Origin: Icerya purchasi
Taxonomy: Eukaryota > Arthropoda > Insecta > Hemiptera > Monophlebidae
DNA length: 64,000 nt
Direction: 5' to 3'
Assembly (NCBI GenBank): GCA_039619475.1
Contig: CM077116.1
Location: 24,997,191 to 25,061,190 of the forward strand
A model generated the notes under the pieces. That model saw only the letters and a list, made by a program, of their open reading frames with translations, did not search any database and was not told the origin of the DNA. Positions 45,521 to 57,439 of the stretch are shown in pieces. A program made the translations under genes and the position numbers. The number at the start of each line of letters is the position of its first letter. Position 1 is the first letter of the stretch.

Positions 45521-46907
45521 TCTATATTCGCGTAAACATGTACACGTTTTTTAAAAATTACGTCTAAATAACTGCGTAAACACATCCATATAATAAGATT
45601 GAAATTACACAAGGACATAGACCAAATCAGTTTCCATACCCATGTGTGCACATTATATCCGTATAGATTAAATTCCAAAAATTCCTATAAAAACATATCG
45701 GTATTCGTTTCATTTTAATAATGGACAAGTAAATTTTTGTACAAATTTATAAATACCACTATCATACATTTACACGTATCTGTTAATACACGAACCTGTT
45801 TATACACACAGATATCCATGCGCGGTTTAATTCAGTCTAAAAATTTGTACCGTGAAGAGAGAAATAATTGATTATATTATATATTTTAACTTTGGCCACT
45901 TTCATATCAGATATTAGTTCAATTAGAATTATATTTAAGTGTAGATAAATCCCGGTAACCTTTAGTTAATATTTATAAATATAAAATAAATAATTTCCCC
46001 TTATTAACAAACAAAGATAAGTATAAATTTATATTTTAATGAATTCAAATTAAAATACCTCAATTTGAAGAAACGTTTTCAGACGATATCATCAGCTAAC
46101 AGTACACAAAGTACATTGAAATGAACTGTAGTAGCTGGTGATGAGCCAGGTTTTCTAAAATAATTTATTTCAATTTTAAATTATTAAAGTAAATTATACT
46201 TATTTTTATTTGTTAGTAAGGGGAATTTATTTATTTTATATTTAGAAGTATATTTAAAAACGTACGTTTATAGCAAAGCCGAAAATCGCACGTTATAATC
46301 AGGAAATTGCGATGTTGCAATCTGAAAGAATTTTTATTTATGACGAGTAATGTAGTAGAAATAGTTGCGGTAAGAAATTCATATGAAATAGAATTGGAGG
46401 ATAGAGACACAGTTGCAGCAGCATTAATATGTGGACTGTAAGTTCGATTCTAGGGTCACACTAAAAACTTGTACCTTTTGGGTTTGCATTTTTAACAAAA
46501 TAACTGCGGTTAAGCAAATTATAGAAACATTTAAAATTTTTAACAAAACAGTTATCTTCATTAACGTATTACGTCACATTAATTTCCCGAATTTTATTAC
46601 CACTTTTCTTTTCCAAGATGGGGGGGGGGGGTATTTAATAATACCTAAATACATGTTACTGAAATAAAATACCGCATTTTCATATTTATTAAGGAAGAAA
46701 TTCCATTATTTTCTATCTGACGAGAATTTTATTAAATTTTTTCCCTTACAAAATTTAATTGCAACGTATGTTTACATACATGTGTACACGACCAATTAAA
46801 TGATCTCATTTTTACTTTTAATACGCTTAAATAATCTATAACTGAACGGACCGTATTTATTTTAACCGCCTGCGTTTAAGTTATTTAATTTAATTGATAA
46901 AGTTATA
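45521..46907. other. AT-rich intron sequence, nothing recognised
   Basis: No gene supported. A G10 run lies near 46620-46630. The frame at 46431-46667 matches no family. Confidence 0.5.
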
Positions 46908-47287
46908 GCAGCACGGTAGCTTAGTATACAAAATGCTTGCCTACCAAACCCGGGGTCACAAGTTCGAGGCTTGTCTTGTTTCAGACTTCAGACTGTTTCC
47001 AAAAGAATTGATCCCCACCCTCCATCTAGTTTCATCAGTGCCGCTTAGTTCATTGTTAACAACCTTTATTTCACGATTCCCTTCACCTTACCAAGGGTTG
47101 GAAGTTAGCTTTTACTTAATCAGAAAATTTCAACGAACAATTTTAATGAGTGAAATATACTTAACTGTGGAAATCATTAAAGATTTTTTCCCCTTCCGAA
47201 GAAATTTTCTTTTTTCTTGCCATACCGGCCAAATCTGGCTATAATTAGCATTTCTCAATATTGGCCTATAATAAAAAAAAAAAAAAA
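46908..47287 (+). mobile_element. tRNA-derived SINE with poly(A) tail
   Basis: The head (46908-46974) resembles a tRNA gene with Pol III internal promoters: an A-box-like TAGCTTAGTAT at 46917-46927 and a B-box-like AGTTCGAGGC at 46961-46970, correctly spaced. A tRNA-unrelated body of about 300 bp follows, ending in an A15 tail at 47273-47287. It abuts the 3' side of a minus-strand jockey element. No clear target duplication was found. The open frame at 46933-47244 runs through it by chance. Confidence 0.8.
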
Positions 47288-47812
47288 ATTAAAAATAAAA
47301 GCGATATTGCCTCCTCTCCCAGTTGTTATGAGGCAACTGATAATAATATACACCATATTAAATTACACATACATGATCTCTTAAGAAATAATATCGGTCC
47401 ACTCACGCGTGATATCCTCTTCTCTTTCTTGATCTGCGTTAAATTTTGTTAGAGCCACTTATCTTTCCGGTACTTGGTAACACACAGAAGATAATTTAGG
47501 AGCCGAAGTCATTATATGAAGTATCTTTGATTGCTGCCTTTGTACCAGTAATAGGTTACTTGCTTTAGTATTTCCGTACAGTTCTATGCTATATTTCCAA
47601 ATTGGCGCTGTAACCATGAGGTATATCCGTCTTTTTAGATCCAGACTTAAACTAGACCTTCTTCTTACTGTTATATAAAACCAATTTGGCTCATGACTCG
47701 TCTACTAATTTGTTCTGTATGAAAACACCAGTTTAGTCTGCGATACATGTGGATTCCTAGATATTTCGCGGAATTAACCTGCTGTGCCTCAGAATTATTT
47801 ATTATTAACTTC

Positions 47813-47814
<2 letters not shown>

Positions 47815-47854
<40 letters not shown>
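47815..47854. repeat. (TA)20 microsatellite inside the jockey remnant
   Basis: Forty bases of perfect TA, read on the minus strand as repeated Tyr-Ile right after the degraded catalytic motif. It occupies the place of normally conserved RT sequence, so it expanded after, or together with, a deletion. Confidence 0.95.
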
Positions 47855-47858
<4 letters not shown>

Positions 47859-48083
47859 CGTTCTCAAATGTAGCCAGAATTGTCTGATTAAAGGCAGGTA
47901 TGTCTGCTGTGTATATTGAATAAAAAATTGGGCCTAACAGACTTCCCTGTGGAACAGAAGCACATATTTTTCTTTCTTCAAAAATGACCTCATTAATTTT
48001 GATTGAGAATGTTCTAATTGTTAGGTACGACACCAGCAGTAGATAGAGATTTAACCATTTTAATTTAAATTTTAATCCTGTAT

Positions 48084-48145
48084 TTTTTTTTTGTTTCCTA
48101 CCCTGGGCGCGCCAGCAGCCTTGACCCAACAACATAAAAAATTAA
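48084..48145 (-). mobile_element. Tail-only LINE family 1 insertion with 17-bp target-site duplication
   Basis: A 62-bp insert is flanked by an exact 17-bp repeat (AAATTTTAATCCTGTAT at 48067-48083 and 48146-48162). The poly-T at its left side is a poly-A tail on the minus strand. On that strand the insert reads GTTGTTGGGTCAAGGCTGCT and then GGCGCGCCCAGGG. This matches the 3'UTR of the copy at 4.7-5.3 kb (GTTGTTGGGTCAA, GCTGGTGCGCCCA) with only transitions in the shared 30 bases. It splits the jockey RT between GLKF and KLKWLN. A severely 5'-truncated retroposition event. Confidence 0.85.
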
Positions 48146-48620
48146 AAATTTTAATCCTGTATGCCAGATACGATCCAACGGCTGTTCCACATCTAAGGAG
48201 ACCGCTGAACATACTTGTTATTTTTTTATTTTTTTTTTCAAGAACCGTTACCACTGCATCTACACTAGTCTGTGACATTGTTGAATCGTAGAATGTTGCG
48301 GTCGAAAACCAAACTGATGATTAGAAATAACCTTTTGATTTTCTACTATCAAACAAATCCTTTTTAATAATAATTTTTCAAAGACCTTGGATAACATACT
48401 AAGTAAACTTATCGGTCGATAAGAACATAAAAAGGTTTGAGGTTTTCCAGGTTTTAAGACCATTAGTATTATTGACTTTTTCCATTGTTCGCAGCACAGA
48501 GATGAATGTATAGCAGAGTAACGTAGCAGCTCTCTAAGGTAATCTAACTAATATTTCGCCAATTCATTTATCCGTTCCTGCAGCTTTATTACGAGGAGTT
48601 TATTTCAGATAGTTTGCTAT

Positions 48621-50210
48621 TTCTTTGGACGAGAACGACTTTGTAGGAAGCTGCATTTGCAACAGGCTTTCTAGGAAACTTTTCACACATTTAATGTGTG
48701 CAATATTTGCATCGTCATGTGGAAGAAAACCTAAATACTAGTTGAAAAAAGGTATAAATCATTTAAATCACTCCTTAAAACACTAAATATCTTGAACCGC
48801 CATTATAAAAAAGAAAAAAAGTAAAACTGAAAGAAAAGATGATGAAAGAAAAACAACAGTTTATATGCATCGAAACTGGAAAATTCAGTAGTTTTATGAA
48901 TTTAACTCGTTAACATGCATTTTAAATTGACAACTTGATAAGTTGCCTTATTTTTATCAAACCGAAACTAATAACACAACACATACTATAACACGTTAAA
49001 AAATGCAAAATATTCCTCTACATTCAAGTTTACAGTGTAGATATTTCACTAAAATCATTAAACCTTAAAGAAAAAGAAAAAAATGAACATATTTACACTC
49101 GAAGTATTTAACATATTTTAAATCATCAGTATACATTTCGTTTTTTTTAATAATACTCAAATAAATGATTCTTAAATTTTTTGACTCAATGAACTGTTCA
49201 AGCACTAACAATGAAATATTTAAAACAATTTTTCCTCTCCTTATTATTCCTGACGTCCTCAGTTATCTCCTAACTTCCTATTGTATGCCTAATTCTTAAT
49301 TTACCGAGTGATTTTTTTCACTGAGTAGGTAAAAAAGATAAGCACCTCTAATGGAAGCTGCAGAAAAAGTGCGAACTACTGATTTTTCATTACAAATATC
49401 CCACTTATAGTTCTGAATTTTTCGTACGTCAGTTTGTGCCAATTTTGTGTTCTGTAGTTTTTACACGAAACATATGAAAAAATAATAATTATAATAAATC
49501 GAAAATTGCATTAAAACTAGTTAAATGAAAATCATTGATCCGAAACAATAAAATACAATTTTGTTAACAGAGTTTTTCTGTCAGAACGGGAGCTATGATG
49601 AAGTGAAAGTAAAGAAAGTATTTAGAAAGCTAAAAGATGTCGGTCCGAATCCTTTTTCGAATTTGAAAAAAAAAAAAAAAGAAGACTAAAACTTTTTATT
49701 TAAACTAAACTTAATTTAAAACAATGCACAACTTTATATTTAATACGTAATTAAAAATTATTTTAAAAAATAATTTTCTACTTCTTTAAATTAGTGCTTC
49801 GTTACAAGAAACAAAGAAAAAGTACAAAAATTATAAACAATGCGCAATTTAAAATTTTTATTTTTACTTCAAATAAATTCCAGTTATAACAAAAATACAA
49901 AACTAAATATTTTATATTTAAAATCCCATTAAACACTCAGAAAATTAGGATTCCTTCTTTCGTATCATTAATAAAAGTTGCATAAATATTAACGAAGTAA
50001 CTTACGTTTTTCGGATTGGTGAGATTAATTAAACTTTTACAGATTTTCGGTAATTTTATTATTAAAAAAATCAGCAGTGTAGTTAATTTAAAAAAAATTG
50101 TGCACTGACAGTAGATGTAGAAAAGACACTAAAATACTTAGCGGTAAGAGATATACGAACTTGTAAAACTATAAATTAAACAGTCAGAAATAAAAATTGC
50201 GTGTAGATAT
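48621..50210. other. AT-rich intron sequence, nothing recognised
   Basis: No gene or element recognised. A-run near 49667-49680. Confidence 0.5.
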
Positions 50211-50214
50211 CTAT

Positions 50215-51220
50215 CAAAGTCGAGAAAATCAATACCAGACGCTATTATGGAATTATTATCAAAATTAACGAACATTTTTGATAAATATAGAAGAAATACC
50301 TCGCGAGTGGAGGTATTCGATATTTATAACGCTAGTAAAAAAAAAACGCCAATTAATACGTGCAAAAACTACCGAATGATCAGTTTAAGAACCATTTACC
50401 GAAAATCTTCGGTCGAATAATTCGCGACAGAATACGTAATATACGTGAACGGAAATTGGACGAATGCCAGTTCCCCTTAAACAAGCCTGCGGCGCAAGGG
50501 AAGCATCAGTAGTTGCAATTAATGTACGTCTACAGAAATGCCGAGATCAGGAGCGCAGTGTTTTTAATCATTTTTTGGACTATCAGAAGACCTTTGATCA
50601 AGCGAAACGAGGCAAATTAAGGCAGATTTTAAAGCAAAAAAGAGAATCGTTGAAAATTTATATTTGAAACATGGAGTTCGTGTGGGATGGAGTGGAGCCG
50701 GAAACAATACTTACACGCAGGGAAGTCAGACAGGACTGTATTTTATCACCGCTATTGTTTAATACGTTGATACTGTTTTTAAAGAAGCATTAAGGAGCAG
50801 GATATCTGGAATTGAGGTAAATGTTAGATGCATTAGACTTCGAATATACCATCTTACAGGCGAATTCTTATAAATAACTACGACGACTCATAGACATAAT
50901 CAATTCGTTAGGCAAAAAGTACGAACGCGCAATCAATAAAATCGAAACTAAGCACGTGATAATCGTACAAACTAATGCGTATGTTACAATAAGCCGAAAA
51001 TGTTGCGGGATTCAGGGAAGCGCCAACAAAACCCTAAATATAATTTAAGAAAGAAAATCTAGCTACTTCGGTCTTTTCATTGAAAGCAAATGATATGGTA
51101 AAAGAGGACGAGGACAAAGAAAATCCTTATGGATCAAATTCATCATACAGTGAAATAGAAAAAAGTGGTTACGAGTTAATTGAAGTAGCAGTCAAATATG
51201 AATTTTAGCCATAAACGGTT
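50215..51220 (+). mobile_element. Degenerate RTE-type LINE reverse transcriptase
   Basis: The + strand encodes scattered RT blocks. Near 50240-50400 lies the pre-palm region (MELLSKLTNIFDKY..., KNYRMISL). At 50464-50667 an open frame reads QACGAREASVVAINVRLQKC, then VFNHFLDYQKTFDQAKRGKL, corresponding to the F-DY-KAFD palm motif and its neighbours in RTE elements. At about 50710-50800 LTRREVRQDCILSPLLFN corresponds to the RRGVRQGCILSPLLFN motif, followed by FKEALRSRISGIEV. Frames alternate and stops interrupt, so it is dead. It is on the opposite strand to, and much more decayed than, the RTE copy at 44.5 kb. Ends are not defined. Confidence 0.75.
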
Positions 51221-54200
51221 TTCGTCTACTCGCAGGTATGTACATATGATACCACAAAAAAAATATCGAATAAATGTCATTGTTTATAAAATACTAAAGC
51301 ATAACGCGTGTCAGATTATAAAATGAGATGGACACAGTTACTAGTGAATCATGAATATTGATGTAATATATAATCCAAAGAAAGAAAAAAAAATTGTCGC
51401 TGTACAAAAATTATTCAAATACGAACGCAAAATGAATCGAGCTGAATGAATTAAGTGACAAAACGAATATAAAAACTGAGCCTCCACGTTGGTTACTGCT
51501 TTTAAAACCTCAGATAATCAAGTTTTTCAAAAACATCTTTGTTTGTTTGTTTGTTGTTTTTTTTTTGGGTTTTTTTTGGAGGTTTTTTTTTGAAAACCCT
51601 TGATTTTTTCATAAACTGATTAATGCATTTTTAAAAAAATCAAAAACATACTTTTCAGTTTGCTAAATACGAATACTATGTTTACAGAAAATTACGTTAC
51701 ATAATTTTTTGGAAATTATAAATAACTGAAAAATCGATCACTTTCATTTTTCAGCGACAACTTTTTTAGAAATCGATCGTTTTAACTGTTGTGAGATTTC
51801 GCAAGCCTGCATGTATTTTTTTCTTTAATTTTACTTCACTCCACTCTGTTACTTTTTTAAATACGGAAACCGTTTCTTTTCAACTAATTTGGCCACCATT
51901 TTGAATAAAAACTGTTTGGCTAAATCACAAGTTTCTCATTGAATTCTACGGAAAATTTCATATAGTACTATTTTTTACTTTTTAAAGGTAATATTTTTGT
52001 CAAAAAAAAAAAAAAAGAAAGAAAATATTTTTGACAATTTGATTGAATTATTGTAATCAAGAAACCAAAAGTAAAAGTTGCTGTTTCAGCCAAGTTGTCC
52101 GTTCGCTTAAACCGCATTTACCATTTGTTCGGCTTATTGGATTTTATTCCCGGGAGTTTGTATTTCGATCGAAAATATAACTTAATTTCTTAATAACGAA
52201 ACTTCTACATAATTCAATTTGTATCTTCGTAAAATTACGTTCATCAAAAATATATTCCACTGTATTTATATTAATAAATGAGTAATATTTATCATTGTAT
52301 TTTAAATTTGTGTTAAAACGTACATCCATAATTTCTAATAATTTAGATAATACAATAATTAACAATAAATTCTCCATTTGAATCGTAAACTGTAGGAGAA
52401 CATTTTCTTATAAATAATTGCTCACTGGTATGTATTTTATTGGATTTTTTAAAATAATTTAAAATAATTCTCTTAAAATCGAAGTTGAATTAATAAAAAT
52501 AAAAAAGCTATCTTCATGTTTAACCAATTTCAATCCTAAAGTTAACCGTAAATTATGTTTTATTAAAAATATACTAATGTATTATAAAATTTCATATTCA
52601 ATAATATTGTCAAAGTGTTACTGAAGTTCTGAAATCAGCAGTCCTAAAAAAATTTTTCCTATTTTATTTATGGAATTTTAAAATTTACGTAAATTAATAC
52701 TGAATTTTTACATCAAATAATTCTACGATTATTAATGCGGACATAATATAAAAATACTTCATAATAATTACGTGTCAAACAATGTTACATGCACGTGCGA
52801 TTAATTTGTAAAGTATGTATTTTGATTTCTACAATTTGGTATCTGAATATTTGAGATAATAAAATTTTAATTTCTGATCAATGTAAATTTTTGATTTGTT
52901 TAACATTATCTACACGTAATCCATATTTATCTAAATTTAAGTATTATAATTGTTTTTGTATTTATTAAATACCGTAAATTTGGTTTTTAATACTCGAACA
53001 TTTTTACATGTTCTAAAAGTTTTATTTTCCAACTGTATTCTAATCTTATTGTAATAAATTTTAAATATTTTACATAAATATTATAGCACATATTAGTATT
53101 TTTAAATTTTCTTTATGAGAATTAATTGTTAAATCTAACGTGAATAAAAGTGCAAGATATTTTCTAGGATTTGTACGTAGATAAATTATCAGCTAATTCG
53201 TATATAAAAAAAAAACATAAGAATAATAAACATTTCTGTTATACATGTTATGTGGAATAAATATATATGTTTTTGTACAGGGTTTCAATATTGAAAAAAA
53301 AAAAAAAAGGTCATTTAATGAAATTACTTATTTTAAACGGTATAATGTTGCTTCGATTTATGTAATACTTTTTTCAAAGGAATTTTTTAGGTTAAAAATT
53401 TGAATTTAATTTTTTCCCTACATAAAAAATTCTGAACTAAGATCTATCTAGAGCTTTTAAAATTTTTGTTTTTTTTTCATCGTGTATTCTTGTTTATTTT
53501 CATTTTTAGTATAAATAATTTTTATCGTAGGTTAATGGCGGCCCGGATTTATAAAATGTACTAGTTTATGCAGTTAAACCTTTAAACCTCAAAAGTTTCC
53601 TTACTTCATTGCTTAAGCGAAATTAATTTTGAATATAGGTTCTTTCAGTATACTTTATAATTATATTTTAGTATAAAAATTGTAAAATTTAAACAACACT
53701 TGATCAAAATCACTAACAAGAACATGACTTACATATATTGAGAATATTATATCATGCGGTATAATTCATTATAATTATTTCGTAACAAATTGTTTTTTCT
53801 TTAGTTTTGAAACTTAATTTTTCTCTCCATAATATTAACCAGTTCTAGAAAAAAAGCAAACAATATTAGCAGAATTTCCTGTTATTTTTATATTTTATAG
53901 AATTGTGTTATTATTTCCGTTAATTTTTGTTAGTGCAAAGGAATTTTTAAATTCGTCAGAAAAAAAAATTGACGTTATTTAAATTTACAATACTAATAAT
54001 TTCAAATGTAGAATCCGAATAAGAGAAGCACTTAAAAAAAAAAAAAAAAAAAAAGTTGTTCTTCTGGATGGATGTTTTTGACTAACGAAAATATGGCATA
54101 AAACAACAAATTTCTTCCTAATGATATTAAACTCTATTTCTCGTTTTTAAGATATCACTTTTATCTAAATTTAACTAAATTAATTTCATAACAGTTATAA

Positions 54201-55421
54201 AGATAATCATATAATTACAAATTTTAGTGAAAATTTGATGCGAAGAAGTTAGTTAGATGATTCAGTTTATTTATTAAATGCCGTAATCCTGTAAAAATAT
54301 TTTTGAAATTACTAACCACAAACTAAAGTATTTAAAATAAAAAAAAACATTCGTTTATTGGTACGAAATGAAATTTCTGTGATATAACGAATAATTTTTA
54401 TTTTCACCGTAAAAAATAATTTAAATTTATTAATAATTAATTTGAATATAAAAATATAGATTAAAAAGGTGTTAAATGTCATTTTGAATTTTTATCAGGT
54501 GAAATTATTTCTAAACTTGATCTTATGAACAGTGTAAGCTTGTTTTTCAAATTAAAATTTGCGCAAGAATTATTTATCTGTCATGGAATTATTAAACAAG
54601 CATAATAAAATAACTTCATGTTAAAAAAAAAATGTACCTGTAGTAAATAAAATAGAATTTTAATATTTTTTTTTTGTGTGTTTTTTCAATTATGAGATAT
54701 TCTAAAACGATCATTATTATAAAATTGAACTTCCAAATCTTTAAATTGTTTTACTGTAACGGTCCCATTTTATTTGGAAAAGAAAAGATTATTCGTAAAA
54801 AATTTTCATTTTTTCTTATTAAATAAAATTGAACTGTTATCAGTAAAATTTAATTAATATGCACACATTATTGAATATGTAAAATGCATTTGCGCATCAA
54901 TCAAATAAAGCAGGGACTAATTATTTCCTGTTTAAATTTGTGATTCTTAATTACAAATAAACTTAGTCGTATATTAAATATTAGTTATTTGTTTCTCGTT
55001 CTGTAAAGGATTATCATTATTTTTTTTCCGTTAATTTTTATATCAATATTTAATTTTTAAATAAATGATTTAATACATTTGACTACAACTACAAATACTA
55101 AAATATTTTTTAATGTTCAACATATAAAACAAATATTTACAGTTAAATAAATTAAAAAAATTAATTTAATTTTAATTTAACAAAATTTACCGTAATTACT
55201 TTTTTAATGTATAAAAACTTGGTCTTTGTTTTACTGTTTGTAGTTACAATTGTTTTACCTAATTTTCATTTAGTTAATCTAAAAAAATTCTAACATGGAT
55301 TATTTATTTTAAATGTAATTGAGTGCCTACATATTATATTATTATTGTTTGTGATTTAATATGTCTCCTACACCGTTATTATTTTTTAAAATTTTTGTTT
55401 TCTTCATTTTTAAAATATTAT
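51221..55421. other. AT-rich intron sequence upstream of the tRNA, nothing recognised
   Basis: About 4.2 kb of very AT-rich DNA. A T/G-rich run at 51541-51592, and A-runs at 52002-52014, 53294-53308 and 54033-54053. No coding or mobile element recognised. Confidence 0.55.
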
Positions 55422-55493
55422 GGGCTCGTCCGGGATTTGAACCCGGGACCTCTCGCACCCTAAGCGAGAATCATACCCCTAGACCAACGAGCC
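55422..55493 (-). tRNA. tRNA-Pro (anticodon AGG)
   Basis: Seventy-two bases fold as a complete cloverleaf on the minus strand. The acceptor stem GGCTCGT pairs with ACGAGCC, with a C discriminator and no encoded CCA. The anticodon stem CTCGC/GCGAG encloses the loop TTAGGGT (anticodon AGG at 55459-55461). The T arm is CCCGGGTTCAAATCCCGG. Internal Pol III promoters are intact: A box TGGTCTAGGGG and B box GGTTCAAATCC. A TTTT lies within the first dozen bases downstream as a likely terminator. No mismatch is visible in the stems, so it is probably functional. It is antisense to the PPP1R14-like gene, inside the long intron and only 73 bp upstream of exon 2. Confidence 0.96.
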
Positions 55494-55566
55494 TACTTGT
55501 TCGACTAGCACTACGTAAGGTATAATAATTAGTTATATATAATATTTAAATATTTTTTTATTGCAG

Positions 55567-55647
55567 GACGTTGCTAAAGAAATAGATATAGATATTGATG
55601 AATTACTAGATTTAGACAATGATGATCAAAGAAAACAACAAGTAAAG
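55567..55647 (+). CDS. PPP1R14-like protein phosphatase 1 inhibitor, second coding exon
   Basis: This 27-codon exon (DVAKEIDIDIDELLDLDND, then DQRKQQVK) continues the PHI domain started at 6658-6921. The acidic I-DIDELL-L block followed by basic residues is the hallmark centre of PPP1R14 proteins (family pattern INIDELLELESEEER). It is flanked by an acceptor (TTTTTTTATTGCAG, ending 55566) and a donor GTGAAA at 55648. Both junctions are phase 0, matching the first exon. It is too short to appear as an ATG-initiated ORF. The remaining C-terminal helix (about 30-40 residues, 'F---LL-K') should lie in a further exon that I could not find before 64000. Confidence 0.85.
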
Positions 55648-56353
55648 GTGAAATATTTTACTTTCAGCAAATTTAATTTGTGATTACCATAAAATTACTT
55701 ATATATAATTATACTATTTAAATAACTAAAATACATTAGATGAAATAAATCCAGAATTGCTTTAACTGCGCTAAAATACTCAATCTGTTGAACTAATACG
55801 TTGATTCTTTAGTTTGCTTTAAATAACCATTTATCGTTTTTTTTCATTAATTGCTTTAATTATTTTTAATATTTCTTCAAATTACGTCTTGTTCAATTCC
55901 CTGTTATTCCATCAAATTAATTGTTCTTTACATTCTCTAATTTTTTAAATAATGTATAAATTAAATTAAATGAATTAAGTCTGTGATTGAGCTAATTTCA
56001 AAACGACACACAATATATAAACGAAAAAATCAGTATACACATTTTGGATTTCAATATTAAAAACAGTATTTTAATGAAAATTTTAATGTTGAAAGTGATT
56101 ACTTCTAATAAAATAATTGTTAAAAGAAAAGCAACCGTTTAGGTTCTGGCGTTTTCAATTAATTTCAAGTATTATTAAGAGAAAGTGTATGATGTATTAC
56201 AACTGATTGATTAATTTTTTAAAGTAACATAACATTTTAACCTGTTGATAATAGATTAGTTTTAGGGGTTAGTTGCGAATGCATGTACCTCCGAAGTATA
56301 ATCCTAATGTTCATAAATAAATATCAGCAGAATACACCGTTGGTTTTTATTTA
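55648..56353. other. Downstream intron sequence, nothing recognised
   Basis: AT-rich sequence following the donor of the second coding exon. No coding block recognised. Confidence 0.5.
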
Positions 56354-57439
56354 GCCCTAGAACGCAATATTTATTTTTTTTTTGCTACTAAACACAACAC
56401 TAAGGTATTTTTGTACCCCACGCCTTTGAACGCGATTTGCGGAAATATTTATCGTGAAAAATGAATTCTGCAACGCATCATTTTCTTCGTTTTTTCAAAA
56501 CAAAGAGAATAGTATAAATTACAATGCAAAAATATTATGAAAAAATTGCAAAAAGTTAGTTTAAAGTAAAAAAATGTCAATTTAACTTTTTACAAAAAAA
56601 ATGAGCATAACTTTTTGAACTTTCATCCGATTTTAAAAATCCGAAAAGATTTGGAAGCTTAACACAATTATCTAGAACACGGAGAAAATAGAATCTTGAT
56701 TTTTTCTAAAAAGTATATTTATTTGAAAAGGTGAAAGTTGAAAAATTGATGACCCTCAAAAAAAGATGAAAGCCGATGTAAATGTTATTAAATAATTTAT
56801 TCGTGTAACAATATAATTTTTTACATCATTAGTAAAATAATTCATAAACATTATAAAAAAAAAAAAATCTTAAATTTTTTTAGTCTTGAATTCTACATTT
56901 ATCGCACACTTTATTCGTTTGTGTTCCTCACAGACAGGGGCATTGCAGTTTGAGCACGTAACTCCCATCTTTCTGTCGAATTTTCTGAGGCAGAACTGAC
57001 AGCGAACCAATTTACCTGGCTATTTGACAGCCGGGATATCATCCACACCCAGCACTTGCTGAATCGATAATAAAAACTACGCCAGAGCGTCGGTATTTGA
57101 CGACGTCTTTCAAGCTGTGACTTTATCAGACCTCGTACCAACGACTTAAAATCTCGCCCTATCATTGTTTTGTGTGCACCATTAAAATTGTAAATTATTG
57201 CTACATTTATACTACCCTGATCTAGCGTGCTGAAAAAAAAACACGCACCGGACATCTTCGTGTTTTACTTGCCGTTGAGTATTCATGACACATTTGATCA
57301 AATGTGTCAGTACCACTTTTTGTAGAATAGTTTGAATTATGGTCAGGATCTTTTGTCAATATTGGGTAATACCTACTTTATCTGCAACTTTGAAATCGCC
57401 TCGGGGTACGAAAATACCACACAGTGTAGTGTTCTAGGA
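56354..57439 (-). mobile_element. Internally deleted piggyBac-like element
   Basis: Inverted ends share CCTAGAAC (left 56356-56363 region, right complement GTTCTAGG near 57431-57438), with TTAA adjoining the right end and TTTA the left. Sub-terminal copies of GGTATTTTTGTACCCC at the left and GGGGTACGAAAATACC at the right are also inverted. The minus strand encodes the C-terminal part of the transposase: KSGTDTFDQMCHEYSTASKT, RRCPVRVF, then after a frameshift LDQGSINVAIIYNFNG and SQLERRRQIPTL. The family pattern is K-G-D--D-----Y---R-T-RWP-R-F, then D-----NA-I-Y. A cysteine-rich tail follows in other frames. The catalytic N-terminal two thirds are missing, so it is non-autonomous. Confidence 0.85.

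Larger units (their letters stand above)
47300..48620 (-). mobile_element. Jockey-clade LINE remnant (reverse transcriptase and C-terminal part)
   Basis: Minus-strand blocks appear in order. At about 48500 EQWKKSIILMVLKPGKP. At about 48430-48290 YRPISLLSMLSKVFEKLLLK and NHQFGFRPQHST. At about 48220-48165 SLDVEQPLDRIWHTGLKF, resumed after an insertion as KFKLKWLN. At about 47960-47860 ICASVPQGSLLGPIFYSIYT, then ATFENDT, in which the catalytic aspartate motif FADD has become FEND. At about 47770 AKYLGIHMYRRLNW. At about 47670-47500 LDLKRRIYLMVTAPIWKYSI, then SNLLLVQRQQSKILHI. About 50-70 residues after the catalytic site are replaced by a TA microsatellite. The element is inactive. A SINE abuts its 3' side. 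Confidence 0.85.
6922..55566 (+). other. Large phase-0 intron (about 48.6 kb) of the PPP1R14-like gene
   Basis: The intron starts GTAAGT after codon 88 and ends TTGCAG before exon 2. Joining the two exons restores the family order (WLYEEIQKL, then the acidic IDIDELLDLDNDDQR). Almost all of it is AT-rich non-coding DNA colonised by transposons on both strands, listed separately. It also holds a tRNA gene close to its 3' end. The length is inferred from these two exons; an unrecognised small exon inside is possible but not needed for the domain. Confidence 0.75.

Noticed and set aside
46933..47244. 103-codon open frame as a protein gene
   Set aside because: It runs through the tRNA-derived SINE and has no recognisable product.
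47815..47854. CRISPR-like or satellite array
   Set aside because: Simple dinucleotide repeat with no spacers; no CRISPR structure exists anywhere in the window.
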